A stretch of 43,028 nucleotides of DNA. It comes from UBA11524 sp051886675. GTDB lineage: Bacteria > Bacillota > Clostridia > Christensenellales > Aristaeellaceae. This document shows, piece after piece, positions 7,390 to 14,544 of this stretch. The DNA lies in the NCBI GenBank assembly GCA_051886675.1, contig JBJEYH010000332.1, forward strand, positions 1 to 43,028, given 5' to 3'. Position 1 is the first letter of the stretch; every line of letters begins with the position of its first letter. The translations under genes were made by a program, and so were the position numbers. A model generated the notes under the pieces. That model was not told the DNA's origin. It searched no databases and saw only the letters and a list, made by a program, of their open reading frames with translations.

Positions 7390-7788
7390 CCCCCCAAGAG
7401 ATCGCGAAGCGAAAATGGGTCAAGGGGCGATGCCCCTTGCCTTGGTAGCAGGGGCGGCGTTAGCCCCTGCGCAGGGATGTCGCGGCAGCCCAGGCGCAAC
7501 ACAAAGGGCAAAAAGGAAAGGAACGCAAAGAAGCCAGAGTTTCCAAGCAGCCGACGAAGTCCGGCCGCGTTGGAAACGGCAGGTTTCGCGCCCCGCATCG
7601 GAGGAGCCCTCCCTATTGGAACGGGAGTGCCGCATCGGAGGACCGCTCTCATCCGCCCCCGCCGCGCCCGGCCACCTTCCTAAAAAAGGGAAGTCACGCC
7701 TATCCGCCACTTCCCCCGATCCCCACGCAGGCCCGCGGCATCCAGGTCGCGGGCCTGTCCCATATCCGCCGAAAGGAGCAGCATCGTC
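7390..7788. other. Hairpin-rich non-coding spacer
   Basis: About 400 bp with no convincing gene but at least five perfect inverted repeats: 7421-7428/7432-7439 (8 bp, 3-nt loop), 7448-7455/7463-7470 (8 bp), 7539-7546/7570-7577 (8 bp), 7688-7694/7709-7715 (7 bp) and 7728-7737/7748-7757 (10 bp, 10-nt loop). The motif cgcatcggagga also occurs twice, about 36 bp apart. The first two hairpins resemble palindromic intergenic repeats that are dispersed in some clostridial genomes; they may also terminate metQNI. An unknown structured RNA is possible. Confidence 0.5.
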
Positions 7789-8547
7789 ATGACGTCCGCC
7801 GAACTGCGCCAAAGCTGGCTTGAAGAGGAAGCCCTCGCCCACATGAAGGGCTGGGACTTTTCCCACCTGCGGGGCCGATACACCGAGGAGGAGGATCTGC
7901 CCTGGGACTACGGGGCCATCGTGCGCGAATCCCTGACCCCCGACAGGACGCTGCTGGACATGGGCACCGGCGGCGGGGAATTCCTGCTGACCCTGGGGCA
8001 TCCGCCCGCGATGACCACCGTCACCGAGGGCTATCCGCCCAACGCTGCGCTGTGCCGGGAGCGGCTCGCGCCCCTGGGCATCCGGGTGGCGGAGGCCGAC
8101 GGCGGGGATCCCCTCCCCCTGCCTGACGACGCCTTCGACCTGGTGATCAACCGGCACGAGTCCTACAGCATCCCGGAGGTGCGCCGTGTGCTGAAGCCCG
8201 GCGGGCTGTTCATCACCCAGCAGGTGGGCGAGGACAACGACCGCGACCTGGCGGAGCTGCTGCTCCCCGGCACGAAGAAGCCCTTCCCCGGGCTCAGCGC
8301 CGCCGCGCAGGCCGAACGCTTCGCCGCCGCGGGCTTCACGGTGCTGCGGCAGGAGGAGGCCTTCCGGCCCATCCGCTTCTTTGACGTGGGGGCGCTGGTG
8401 TGGTTCGCGCGGGTGATCCCCTGGGAGTTCCCGGGCTTCTCGGTGGAGGCGTGCTTCGGGCAGCTGCTGGAGGCCCAGCGCATCCTGGAGCAGGAAGGCG
8501 AAATCCGCGGCCGAACCCATCGGTTCCTGCTGGTTGCCCGGAAATAA
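7789..8547 (+). CDS. Class I SAM-dependent methyltransferase
   Basis: A 252-residue soluble Rossmann-fold methyltransferase (Methyltransf_11 type). Motif I is LLDMGTGGGEFL (about 55-66) and binds S-adenosylmethionine. The acidic end of strand 2 lies in VTEGYPPN, and motif IV/post-I is FDLVINRHESY. VLKPGGLFITQQVGEDN is the classic post-motif LKPGG turn. The substrate is unknown. The start ATG at 7789 has GAAAGGAG upstream. A terminator follows 8 bp past the stop, so it is monocistronic. Its position after a methionine importer is suggestive because it consumes SAM, but a long spacer separates them and no functional link is shown. Confidence 0.88.
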   Translation: MTSAELRQSWLEEEALAHMKGWDFSHLRGRYTEEEDLPWDYGAIVRESLTPDRTLLDMGTGGGEFLLTLGHPPAMTTVTEGYPPNAALCRERLAPLGIRVAEADGGDPLPLPDDAFDLVINRHESYSIPEVRRVLKPGGLFITQQVGEDNDRDLAELLLPGTKKPFPGLSAAAQAERFAAAGFTVLRQEEAFRPIRFFDVGALVWFARVIPWEFPGFSVEACFGQLLEAQRILEQEGEIRGRTHRFLLVARK

Positions 8548-8554
8548 ACAAAAC

Positions 8555-8589
8555 GCCGTCACGGCTCTGGCCATGGCGGCTGTTTTTTT
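8555..8589 (+). terminator. Terminator after methyltransferase
   Basis: The stem gccgtca (8555-8561) with tggcggc (8574-8580), 7 bp including one G-U, is followed by TGTTTTTTT (8581-8589). It lies just before the end of the convergent XRE gene. Confidence 0.75.
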
Positions 8590-8594
8590 GCGCA

Positions 8595-9098
8595 TCACAG
8601 CCTGTCGTCATACAGGTGATGCTCCACGTAGTCCTCCTGGCGGTCGCGCACGAACAGCACCCCGCCCAGGGTCAGGAACGCCCCGGCGGTCATCACGGGC
8701 GCGCAGCCCGTGACCGCCCCCGCGACCTGCACCGCCCCCGCCGCCACCACCAGCATGACCAGCAGCCCCCGGTGATCCCGCCGCCACTTGTTCCGCCAGA
8801 AGCGCTGCTGCTCCCGCAGGAGGAAGGGCGTTTCCCGCATGACCGCCGTCAGCGTTTCCTCCGCCCGGACGGGCAGCTGCTCCGGCGGAATCCGCTCCCC
8901 CGCCAGCAGCTCGTTGATGCTCACGCCGTAGCGGCCGGACAGAAGCTGCAGCATCTCCACCGGCGGCAGGTAGGTTCCCGTTTCCCAGCGGGATACCGTC
9001 TTGCCCGTGACGCCCAGCTCCTCGCCCAGCTGCGCCTGGGTCAGCCCCTGCTCCCGCCGCAGCGCCTGCAGAAATCCGCCGATCTTCACCATGTCCAT
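8595..9098 (-). CDS. XRE-family regulator with C-terminal membrane segments
   Basis: A 167-residue protein. The start at 9098 is preferred because GGGAGGA lies about 9 nt upstream; the open frame extends further without a ribosome site. Residues about 6-60 form an HTH_3/Cro-C1 domain (LRREQGLTQAQLGEELGVTGKTVSRWETG). The middle is charged (residues 85-108). The C-terminal part has two hydrophobic stretches, about 109-131 and 135-150, suggesting membrane attachment with the DNA-binding domain in the cytoplasm. Such HTH plus two-helix proteins are common in Firmicutes and often unassigned. It is divergent from uvrB, and a perfect inverted repeat in its promoter suggests autoregulation (inference). 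Confidence 0.85.
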   Translation of the reverse strand: MDMVKIGGFLQALRREQGLTQAQLGEELGVTGKTVSRWETGTYLPPVEMLQLLSGRYGVSINELLAGERIPPEQLPVRAEETLTAVMRETPFLLREQQRFWRNKWRRDHRGLLVMLVVAAGAVQVAGAVTGCAPVMTAGAFLTLGGVLFVRDRQEDYVEHHLYDDRL

Positions 9099-9125
9099 GC
9101 CGTATCGTCCTCCCTTGCTGATGGC

Positions 9126-9155
9126 ATGGTAGCACGGACAGGCGATTTCTGTCCA
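9126..9155 (-). promoter_or_regulatory. Promoter and likely operator of the XRE gene
   Basis: On the minus strand, TGGACA (9155-9150) and TACCAT (9131-9126) have an 18-bp spacer and an extended -10 TG. An inverted repeat GGACAG-N7-CTGTCC (9136-9154) overlaps the -35 box. It is of a size and spacing that suit a dimeric Cro/C1-type repressor. Confidence 0.6.
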
Positions 9156-9214
9156 CCCCATGAACAGCGAATCGCCCATGCGTCCGACTTTTTCTGCCAA
9201 CCCGGCTGTTCCCC

Positions 9215-9243
9215 TTCACAAAAGGTGCCGGGTGTGCTATCCT
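9215..9243 (+). promoter_or_regulatory. uvrB promoter
   Basis: TTCACA (9215-9220) and TATCCT (9238-9243) have a 17-bp spacer and TG at 9235-9236. No LexA-type box was recognised by eye. Confidence 0.6.
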
Positions 9244-9277
9244 TGACGGGTACGATTTTTTCGCGGAGGTGACCGGC

Positions 9278-11296
9278 ATGGAAGGCCGATTTGTACTCAA
9301 GGCACCCTACGCACCCAGCGGCGATCAGCCGGAAGCCATCGCCGCCCTGGCCGACGGCGTGAAGCGCGGCCTGCAGAAGCAGGTGCTGCTGGGCGTCACG
9401 GGCTCGGGCAAAACCTTCACCATGGCCTCGGTGATCGAGCAGGTGCAGAAGCCCACCCTCGTCATCGCCCACAACAAGACCCTCGCCGCCCAGCTCTGCT
9501 CGGAGCTGAAGGCCTTCTTCCCGGACAGCCGGGTGGAATATTTCGTCTCCTACTACGACTACTATCAGCCGGAAGCCTACATCGCCTCCTCCGACACCTA
9601 CATCGAGAAGGACGCCTCCATCAACGAGGAAATCGACCGCATGCGCCACTCCGCCACCGCAGCCCTGCGGGAGCGCAGGGACGTGATCATCGTCGCGTCG
9701 GTGAGCTGCATCTACTCCATGGGCGACCCCAGCGAGTACGAGGGCCAGATGATCTCCCTGCGGCCCGGCATGCCCATCGGAAGGGACAGGCTGCTGCGCA
9801 TGCTCATCGACATCCAGTACGAGCGCAACGATATCGAGTTCGACCGGGGCACCTTCCGCGTGCGGGGGGACGTGGTGGAGATCATCCCCGCCGGCGAGCA
9901 TGAGCACGCCCTGCGCATCGAGTTCTTCGGGGACGAGATCGACCGCATCAGCGAGATCGAGGCCGTCAGCGGGCATGTGCTGTCCACGCTGAGCCACGCC
10001 AGCATCTTCCCCGCCACCCACTACGCCACCGACAAAACCCATCTGGAGGAAAACATCGCCGTCATCGAGCGGGATCTGAAGGAGCGCATCGCCCAGTTCG
10101 AGCATGACGGCAAGCTCCTGGAGGCCCAGCGCATCGCCCAGCGCACCAACTACGACATCGAGATGATCCGGGAGATCGGCTACTGCCAGGGCATCGAGAA
10201 CTACTCCCGCTACTTCGACGGCCGCCAGCCCGGCGACGCGCCCTATTCCCTCCTGGACTACTTCCCCCAGGACTTCCTCTGCTTCATCGACGAAAGCCAC
10301 GTCACCGTGCCGCAGATCCGCGCCATGTACAACGGCGACCGCGCCCGCAAGGACACCCTGGTGGAGTACGGCTTCCGCCTGCCCTCGGCCTACGACAACC
10401 GGCCCCTGCTGTTCGAGGAGTTCGAGCAGCGGATCCGGCAGACGATCTTCGTCTCCGCCACCCCCGGCCCCTACGAGACCGCCCGCAGCGAGCAGACCGT
10501 GGAGCAGATCATCCGTCCCACGGGGCTGCTGGATCCGGAGATCATCGTGCGCAAGGCCACCGGCCAGGTGGATGATCTGGTGGCGGAAATCCGCCGCGTG
10601 ACCGAAAAGGGCAACCGGGTGCTGGTGACCACGCTGACCAAGGTCATGGCCGAGAGCCTGACCGAGTACCTCAAGGGGATGGAGATCCGCGTGCGCTACC
10701 TGCACAGCGACGTGCAGACCATGGAGCGCATGGAGCTGATCCGCGACCTGCGCCTGGGCGAGTACGACGTGCTGGTGGGCATCAACCTGCTGCGCGAGGG
10801 TCTGGATCTGCCGGAGGTATCGCTGGTGGCGATTCTGGACGCGGACAAGGAGGGCTTCCTGCGCAGCGAGACCTCCCTGGTGCAGACCATCGGCCGCGCG
10901 GCCCGCAATGTGGACGGCCGGGTCATCATGTACGCGGACGTGATGACGGACAGCATGATGCGCGCCATCACCGAGACCAACCGCCGCCGGGCCCTGCAGC
11001 AGGAATACAACCGGGTCCACGGCATCACGCCGGAGAGCGTGCGCAACGCCATCCGCGACGTGCTGGAAATCACCAGGCAGGTGGAAGCCGCCGCGCCCGG
11101 GAAGCTGGACGAGGACGAGCGCGCCGCGCTCCTGCGCCAGCTGGAGGAGGAGATGCTCACCGCCGCCAGGGATCTGGAATTCGAGAAGGCCGCCAGGCTC
11201 CGCGACCAGCTGCTGTCGCTGCGGGGGGAGGCGCCCGTCAAGCCCGACGTGCAGAAGAAGCGCCGCCGCACCCGGGAGAGCACACGCCACCATTGA
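9278..11296 (+). CDS. uvrB: Excinuclease ABC subunit B
   Basis: A 672-residue nucleotide excision repair helicase-like subunit. It receives damaged DNA from UvrA, verifies the lesion and recruits UvrC. Walker A is GVTGSGKT (39-46); the damage-probing beta-hairpin region is YYDYYQPEAY (about 92-101); Walker B is DESH (338-341). The helicase C-terminal part has TTLTKVMAESLTEYL and VLVGINLLREGLDLPEVSLV. The C-terminal UVR domain (about 618-648, LRQLEEEMLTAARDLEFEKA) binds UvrC. The ATG at 9278 is chosen over the upstream GTG because GCGGAGG (9263-9269) is 8 nt away. It is full length and standard. uvrA and uvrC are not in the window, and the promoter of the next gene overlaps its stop codon. Confidence 0.98.
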   Translation: MEGRFVLKAPYAPSGDQPEAIAALADGVKRGLQKQVLLGVTGSGKTFTMASVIEQVQKPTLVIAHNKTLAAQLCSELKAFFPDSRVEYFVSYYDYYQPEAYIASSDTYIEKDASINEEIDRMRHSATAALRERRDVIIVASVSCIYSMGDPSEYEGQMISLRPGMPIGRDRLLRMLIDIQYERNDIEFDRGTFRVRGDVVEIIPAGEHEHALRIEFFGDEIDRISEIEAVSGHVLSTLSHASIFPATHYATDKTHLEENIAVIERDLKERIAQFEHDGKLLEAQRIAQRTNYDIEMIREIGYCQGIENYSRYFDGRQPGDAPYSLLDYFPQDFLCFIDESHVTVPQIRAMYNGDRARKDTLVEYGFRLPSAYDNRPLLFEEFEQRIRQTIFVSATPGPYETARSEQTVEQIIRPTGLLDPEIIVRKATGQVDDLVAEIRRVTEKGNRVLVTTLTKVMAESLTEYLKGMEIRVRYLHSDVQTMERMELIRDLRLGEYDVLVGINLLREGLDLPEVSLVAILDADKEGFLRSETSLVQTIGRAARNVDGRVIMYADVMTDSMMRAITETNRRRALQQEYNRVHGITPESVRNAIRDVLEITRQVEAAAPGKLDEDERAALLRQLEEEMLTAARDLEFEKAARLRDQLLSLRGEAPVKPDVQKKRRRTRESTRHH

Positions 11297-11322
11297 CACG
11301 CCCGGCCCGCTGACGGTATAAT
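11293..11322 (+). promoter_or_regulatory. Perfect-consensus promoter overlapping uvrB stop
   Basis: TTGACA (11293-11298) and TATAAT (11317-11322), both exact consensus, have an 18-bp spacer. It drives the 11373-13919 gene set. Confidence 0.75.
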
Positions 11323-11372
11323 GAAGCGCACCCTTTTTTCCCCTGACGATGCAAGAAAGCGAGATTTATGCC

Positions 11373-11522
11373 ATGATGAAGAAACCCAGCCGCCTGCATT
11401 GGCTGCTTCCCCTGCTGTTCGCCCTGCCCGTGCTCATCGCGGGGGCGTTGGCGCTTGCCCTGTATGGCTCCGAGCTGTATAACCTGGTCATGATTGCGCT
11501 GAAACTGGTGGTGACCGCATGA
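11373..11522 (+). CDS. Small membrane protein (49 aa)
   Basis: A 49-residue ORF (MMKKPSRLHWLLPLLF...) with one long or two short hydrophobic helices, about residues 9-31 and 35-48, and a positive N-terminus. It is supported by the strong promoter 50 bp upstream and by a 4-bp ATGA overlap with the next membrane protein, which implies translational coupling. The ribosome site is weak (purine-rich AAGAAAGCGAG). I do not recognise a family. It may be a partner of the next protein or simply help its translation. Confidence 0.55.
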   Translation: MMKKPSRLHWLLPLLFALPVLIAGALALALYGSELYNLVMIALKLVVTA

Positions 11523-12421
11523 AAAAGCTGCTTCCGGGCCGACTGGCCCATACCTTCGCCATTGTGCTGACGTTCCTGATGACCCTGACGATCTTTCTGA
11601 CGGCCCTGAGCTGGCAGGGCGTCCGCCTGCTGACGGACGAAGCCCTGCACGAGAGCGTCGCCCTTGATTCCACCGTGACCGATACGCAGATGGTGCGCAT
11701 CACCAACATGGTGGAGGATCTTGCCGCCGAGCATTCCTTCGACCCGGCGACGGTGCTGGCGCTGGTCACGCCCGACGCCGTGCGCGCCTACAATGTGGAG
11801 GTCGTCCACTGGTGGATGGGCCTTCTGCAGCCCGATCCGGAGTTTGCCGCGCCCGAATGGGATGCGGAAGCCATCCAGGATGCCGTGCGGGAGGATCCCC
11901 TGTTCCAGGAGGCGGTCACCGCCACCCTGCGCCGCGCCACGGCCCGTGACGCGGTCGCCTATCCGGTTGCGGAAGCCATTCAGTCCACCGTGCTGCCCAT
12001 CCGGGATCAGCTGGTGACCCTGGCCATGCCCAAGGTGGTGGAGAAGATTGACCTGCCCCGCCTGGTCGCCCTGGCCGGGAAGGCCCCGCTGCTGCTGGCG
12101 GGCGTGTCCGCGGTGCTTATGCTGCTGGTGCTGGCCCTGATGCACCGCCGGGTGTGCAAGGGCGGCATGTACGTCGGCAGCGCGCTGGCCGCCTCCGGGC
12201 TGCTGACGCTGATCACCATGGGCGTGATCGCGCTGATCAACCCCGTCGGCATGATCGCCCAGGCCTCGTCCCTGCTGGCGCTGCAGGTGGGGCTGCTGCT
12301 GAAGAAGCTGGCCCTGCCGCTGGGGATCATCGCCGCGGCCGAGCTGGCTGCCGGGCTGGCGCTCATCGGGGTGCATCAGCGCCGCATGACCCGCCTGGCC
12401 ACCCGGGGCATCACGGCATGA
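11519..12421 (+). CDS. Integral membrane protein, unknown function
   Basis: A 300-residue protein with an N-terminal transmembrane helix (about 12-34), an extracytoplasmic acidic domain of roughly 150 residues (about 40-185), and three or four helices near 191-210, 221-243, 250-267 and 270-290. No catalytic motif was recognised. The outside domain contains repeated Asp/Glu-rich helices and could be a sensor or assembly domain. It sits in a translationally coupled chain: ATGA overlap with the 49-aa ORF before it and ATGA overlap with the metallophosphoesterase after it. This suggests stoichiometric or functional linkage, but the job is unknown. Confidence 0.8.
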   Translation: MKKLLPGRLAHTFAIVLTFLMTLTIFLTALSWQGVRLLTDEALHESVALDSTVTDTQMVRITNMVEDLAAEHSFDPATVLALVTPDAVRAYNVEVVHWWMGLLQPDPEFAAPEWDAEAIQDAVREDPLFQEAVTATLRRATARDAVAYPVAEAIQSTVLPIRDQLVTLAMPKVVEKIDLPRLVALAGKAPLLLAGVSAVLMLLVLALMHRRVCKGGMYVGSALAASGLLTLITMGVIALINPVGMIAQASSLLALQVGLLLKKLALPLGIIAAAELAAGLALIGVHQRRMTRLATRGITA

Positions 12422-13110
12422 GCGACTTCCGCGTCACCCCCTGCACGGTTGTCTCCGACCGGCTGACCCGTTCCCTGACCCTGGCCGTGGCGGCGGATCT
12501 GCACAACGGCCCCTTTGACGCCGCGCTGCCGCATCTGCAGGGCGTGGACGGCATCCTGATCGTGGGCGACCTGGTGAACAGGCATCGGCCCGGGTATCAG
12601 CATGCGCTGGAATTTCTCCGGCAGGCTCCGGACATCGCGCCGGTGTTCTACAGCATCGGCAATCACGAGTGGAAGTTCCCCCAGCGGGCGGAATACTGGC
12701 CCCTGGCGCTCAGCAGCCGCGCCACCGTGCTGGACAACCGCTTTGTCCCCTTCGAGGGGCTGATGCTGGGCGGCTTTTCCTCCGCGAAGACGCCCGATCC
12801 CTCCTTCCTGACGGACTTTGCCGCCCAGAAGGGCTTCCGGCTGCTGATGTGCCATCATCCGGAGTACTACCCCCGCTACGTGGCGGATCTTGACATCGAC
12901 CTGACGGTGGCCGGTCACGCCCACGGCGGACAGGTGCAGCTTCGCGGACGGGGGCTGTACGCGCCGGGCCAGGGGCTGCTGCCCAAATGGACCCATGGCT
13001 TCTACGATCACAACCGGCTGCTGGTGAGCCGCGGCATGACCAACTCCACCTGGGCGCCCCGCATCGGCAACCCCTGCGAGCTGATTCTTCTGCACCTGAT
13101 GAAAGCATAA
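12418..13110 (+). CDS. Metallophosphoesterase (calcineurin-like, YkuE type)
   Basis: A 230-residue two-metal phosphoesterase. All family motifs are visible: ADLH (D27-x-H29), GDLV (50-53), GNHE (81-84), CHHPE (145-149) and GHAHGGQ (166-172). GHAHGGQ followed by GRGLYAPGQGLLPKWTHGFY is typical of the YkuE/YaeI-like group, some of which are linked to lipid or UDP-diacylglucosamine hydrolysis; the substrate here is not determinable. Unlike many members it has no N-terminal membrane anchor, but it is coupled to a membrane protein by a 4-bp ATGA overlap. The next gene begins 20 bp downstream with its own GGAGG. Confidence 0.9.
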   Translation: MSDFRVTPCTVVSDRLTRSLTLAVAADLHNGPFDAALPHLQGVDGILIVGDLVNRHRPGYQHALEFLRQAPDIAPVFYSIGNHEWKFPQRAEYWPLALSSRATVLDNRFVPFEGLMLGGFSSAKTPDPSFLTDFAAQKGFRLLMCHHPEYYPRYVADLDIDLTVAGHAHGGQVQLRGRGLYAPGQGLLPKWTHGFYDHNRLLVSRGMTNSTWAPRIGNPCELILLHLMKA

Positions 13111-13130
13111 GCACCGGAGGCGTTATTTCC

Positions 13131-13919
13131 ATGGCTGAACAGCTTCACGACATCCTGCGCAGGGCCGGCCGGATGATGCTGGACTACCAGCACCCGCAGG
13201 TCTTCGACAAGGGCAGGCACGCGGATTTCGTCACCGAGGCGGACATCGCCGTCCAGACGTATCTGCTGGAGGCCCTGGCCGGCGCCTACCCCACGGCAAA
13301 ATTCTTCGCCGAGGAGAAGAAGGACAACGTCCTCACCGACGAAATGACCTTCATCATCGACCCCATCGACGGCACCACCAACTACTTCCGCCGCCGCCGC
13401 TGCTCCATGATATCCATCGGCGCGGTGGAGAACCGCCGTACCGTGTTCGGCGCGCTCTACGACCCCTACCTGGACGAGCTGTTCACCGCCGAGCGGGGTA
13501 AGGGCGCCTGTTGCAACGGCCAGCGGCTGCACGTGACCGACGTGCCTCTGGAGCGCGCGCTGGTCAGCTTCGGCACCGCGCCCTATTATGAGGAGCTGTT
13601 CGCCCTGACCACCCGGACCCTGGGCGCGCTGCTGCCCCGGGTGACGGATATCCGCCGCACGGGCTCGGCCTGCGTGGATCTGTGCGACGTGGCCGCCGGC
13701 CGCAGCGACGCCATGGTGGAATGGCGGCTTCAGCCCTGGGACTACTGCGCGGGCAGCCTGCTGATCGAGGAGGCCGGCGGACGCTGCGGCAATATCCTTG
13801 GGGGCGAGGTCGTCCATGGACAGCCCATGCCCTTCATGGCCGGGAACCCCCGCGTCTTCGACGCCCTGCAGCAGCTGCTCCAGCAGATTCACAGCGAGGT
13901 GGAAGCCCACCGGGCTTAA
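13131..13919 (+). CDS. Inositol monophosphatase family protein
   Basis: A 262-residue Mg-dependent phosphatase of the IMPase/SuhB/CysQ superfamily. The metal-binding motifs are present: Glu in FFAEEKK (about 61-62), DPIDGTTNY (77-85) and WDYCAGSLLIEEAGG (203-217). The start at 13131 follows GGAGG (about 13 nt upstream); the longer open frame would run into the preceding gene. Substrates in the family include inositol phosphate, 3'-phosphoadenosine 5'-phosphate and fructose bisphosphate; the sequence does not decide between them. It is last in the transcript before a strong terminator. The neighbouring phosphoesterase may act in the same dephosphorylation route, but this is only inference. Confidence 0.92.
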   Translation: MAEQLHDILRRAGRMMLDYQHPQVFDKGRHADFVTEADIAVQTYLLEALAGAYPTAKFFAEEKKDNVLTDEMTFIIDPIDGTTNYFRRRRCSMISIGAVENRRTVFGALYDPYLDELFTAERGKGACCNGQRLHVTDVPLERALVSFGTAPYYEELFALTTRTLGALLPRVTDIRRTGSACVDLCDVAAGRSDAMVEWRLQPWDYCAGSLLIEEAGGRCGNILGGEVVHGQPMPFMAGNPRVFDALQQLLQQIHSEVEAHRA

Positions 13920-13931
13920 TCACGGACAGAC

Positions 13932-13973
13932 AAAGGCCGTATCGCATGCCGATGTGCGATACGGCCTTTTTGC
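13932..13973 (+). terminator. Strong terminator after IMPase gene
   Basis: A 15-bp perfect stem (aaaggccgtatcgca 13932-13946 with tgcgatacggccttt 13955-13969), 8-nt loop, followed by TT. The A and T flanks make it bidirectional in form. Confidence 0.9.
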
Positions 13974-13979
13974 GTGAAA

Positions 13980-14144
13980 CCGACCGAAGTCTGTTAAGTT
14001 GGCGGGATCCTTGCGGGCAGCGGGCCTGCCCGTCCCGCGCAGCCCGGGTATCCGTCAGCCGGCGGCAGCGGATGCCCCGCCGCGCAGCCCGCTCCTGCCG
14101 CGTCCGCCGGGATACCCCGCTCACAATACCGACCGGAGTCTGTT
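13980..14144. repeat. GC-rich spacer bounded by imperfect 16-bp direct repeats
   Basis: Copies ccgaccgaagtctgtt (13980-13995) and ccgaccggagtctgtt (14129-14144) differ at one base and enclose about 130 bp. The interior holds a shorter repeat (cgcgcagcccg, twice) and GC-rich inverted segments. No ORF or known element was recognised. It may be a decayed small element or duplicated terminator region. Confidence 0.4.
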
Positions 14145-14163
14145 TTTTCGACGTATCAGAAAG

Positions 14164-14197
14164 CCGCGCCGCCTGGCAAAGGCAGCGCGGTCTTTTT
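14164..14197. terminator. Bidirectional terminator at end of minus-strand replication gene set
   Basis: An 11-bp stem (14164-14174 with 14180-14190) has one G-U pair on the minus strand and a 5-nt loop. It has TCTTTTT on the plus side and CTTTCT on the minus side, and abuts the stop codon of the ArsC-like gene. Confidence 0.75.
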
Positions 14198-14544
14198 CAG
14201 CCCTGCCTGATCCATTCCTCCCAGGTGTCCGGCGCGTAGCCCACGGTCACCTTGCTGCCGTTGCGCAGGATGGGCGACCTCAGCAGCCAGGGCGTTTCCA
14301 GAATGGCCGCCATCAGCAGGCTGTCCTGGTTGTAGTAGCAGGCGGGATGCTCCTTGACCTTCCTGTCCTCCCGGTCGACGAGCGCCTGCAGGCCCCCCGC
14401 CCGGGCCATGACCTGCACCTCCCGCTCGCCCAGCCTGTGCTTCTTCAGGTCCATCACCTGCACGGTGATCCGCCGTTCCTTGAAGAACCGCTCCGCCTTC
14501 TGCACGTCGAAGTTCTTCTTGCTCACATACATCTGAATGTTCAT
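14197..14544 (-). CDS. ArsC/Spx-like protein lacking the catalytic cysteine
   Basis: A 115-residue thioredoxin-fold protein of the arsenate reductase/Spx family by overall layout: MNIQMYVSKKNFDVQKAERFFKERR at the start, then VDREDRKVKEHP, an ILETPWLLRSPILRNG segment and VGYAPDTWEEWI at the end. The N-terminal loop that normally holds CxxC or CX2-5 (YxNPxCSTCRKA) reads VSKKNFDVQKA with no cysteine, so arsenate reductase or redox-switch chemistry is unlikely. The single Cys lies in HPACYYN. The start is fused to the stop of the helicase-loader gene (TGATG), showing translational coupling. A role in regulation by protein contact, as for Spx, is possible but unproven. Confidence 0.82.
   Translation of the reverse strand: MNIQMYVSKKNFDVQKAERFFKERRITVQVMDLKKHRLGEREVQVMARAGGLQALVDREDRKVKEHPACYYNQDSLLMAAILETPWLLRSPILRNGSKVTVGYAPDTWEEWIRQG

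Noticed and set aside
9086..11299. Minus-strand open frame of 737 residues
   Set aside because: It is opposite uvrB, whose product is unmistakable. No ribosome site or domain supports the antisense frame.
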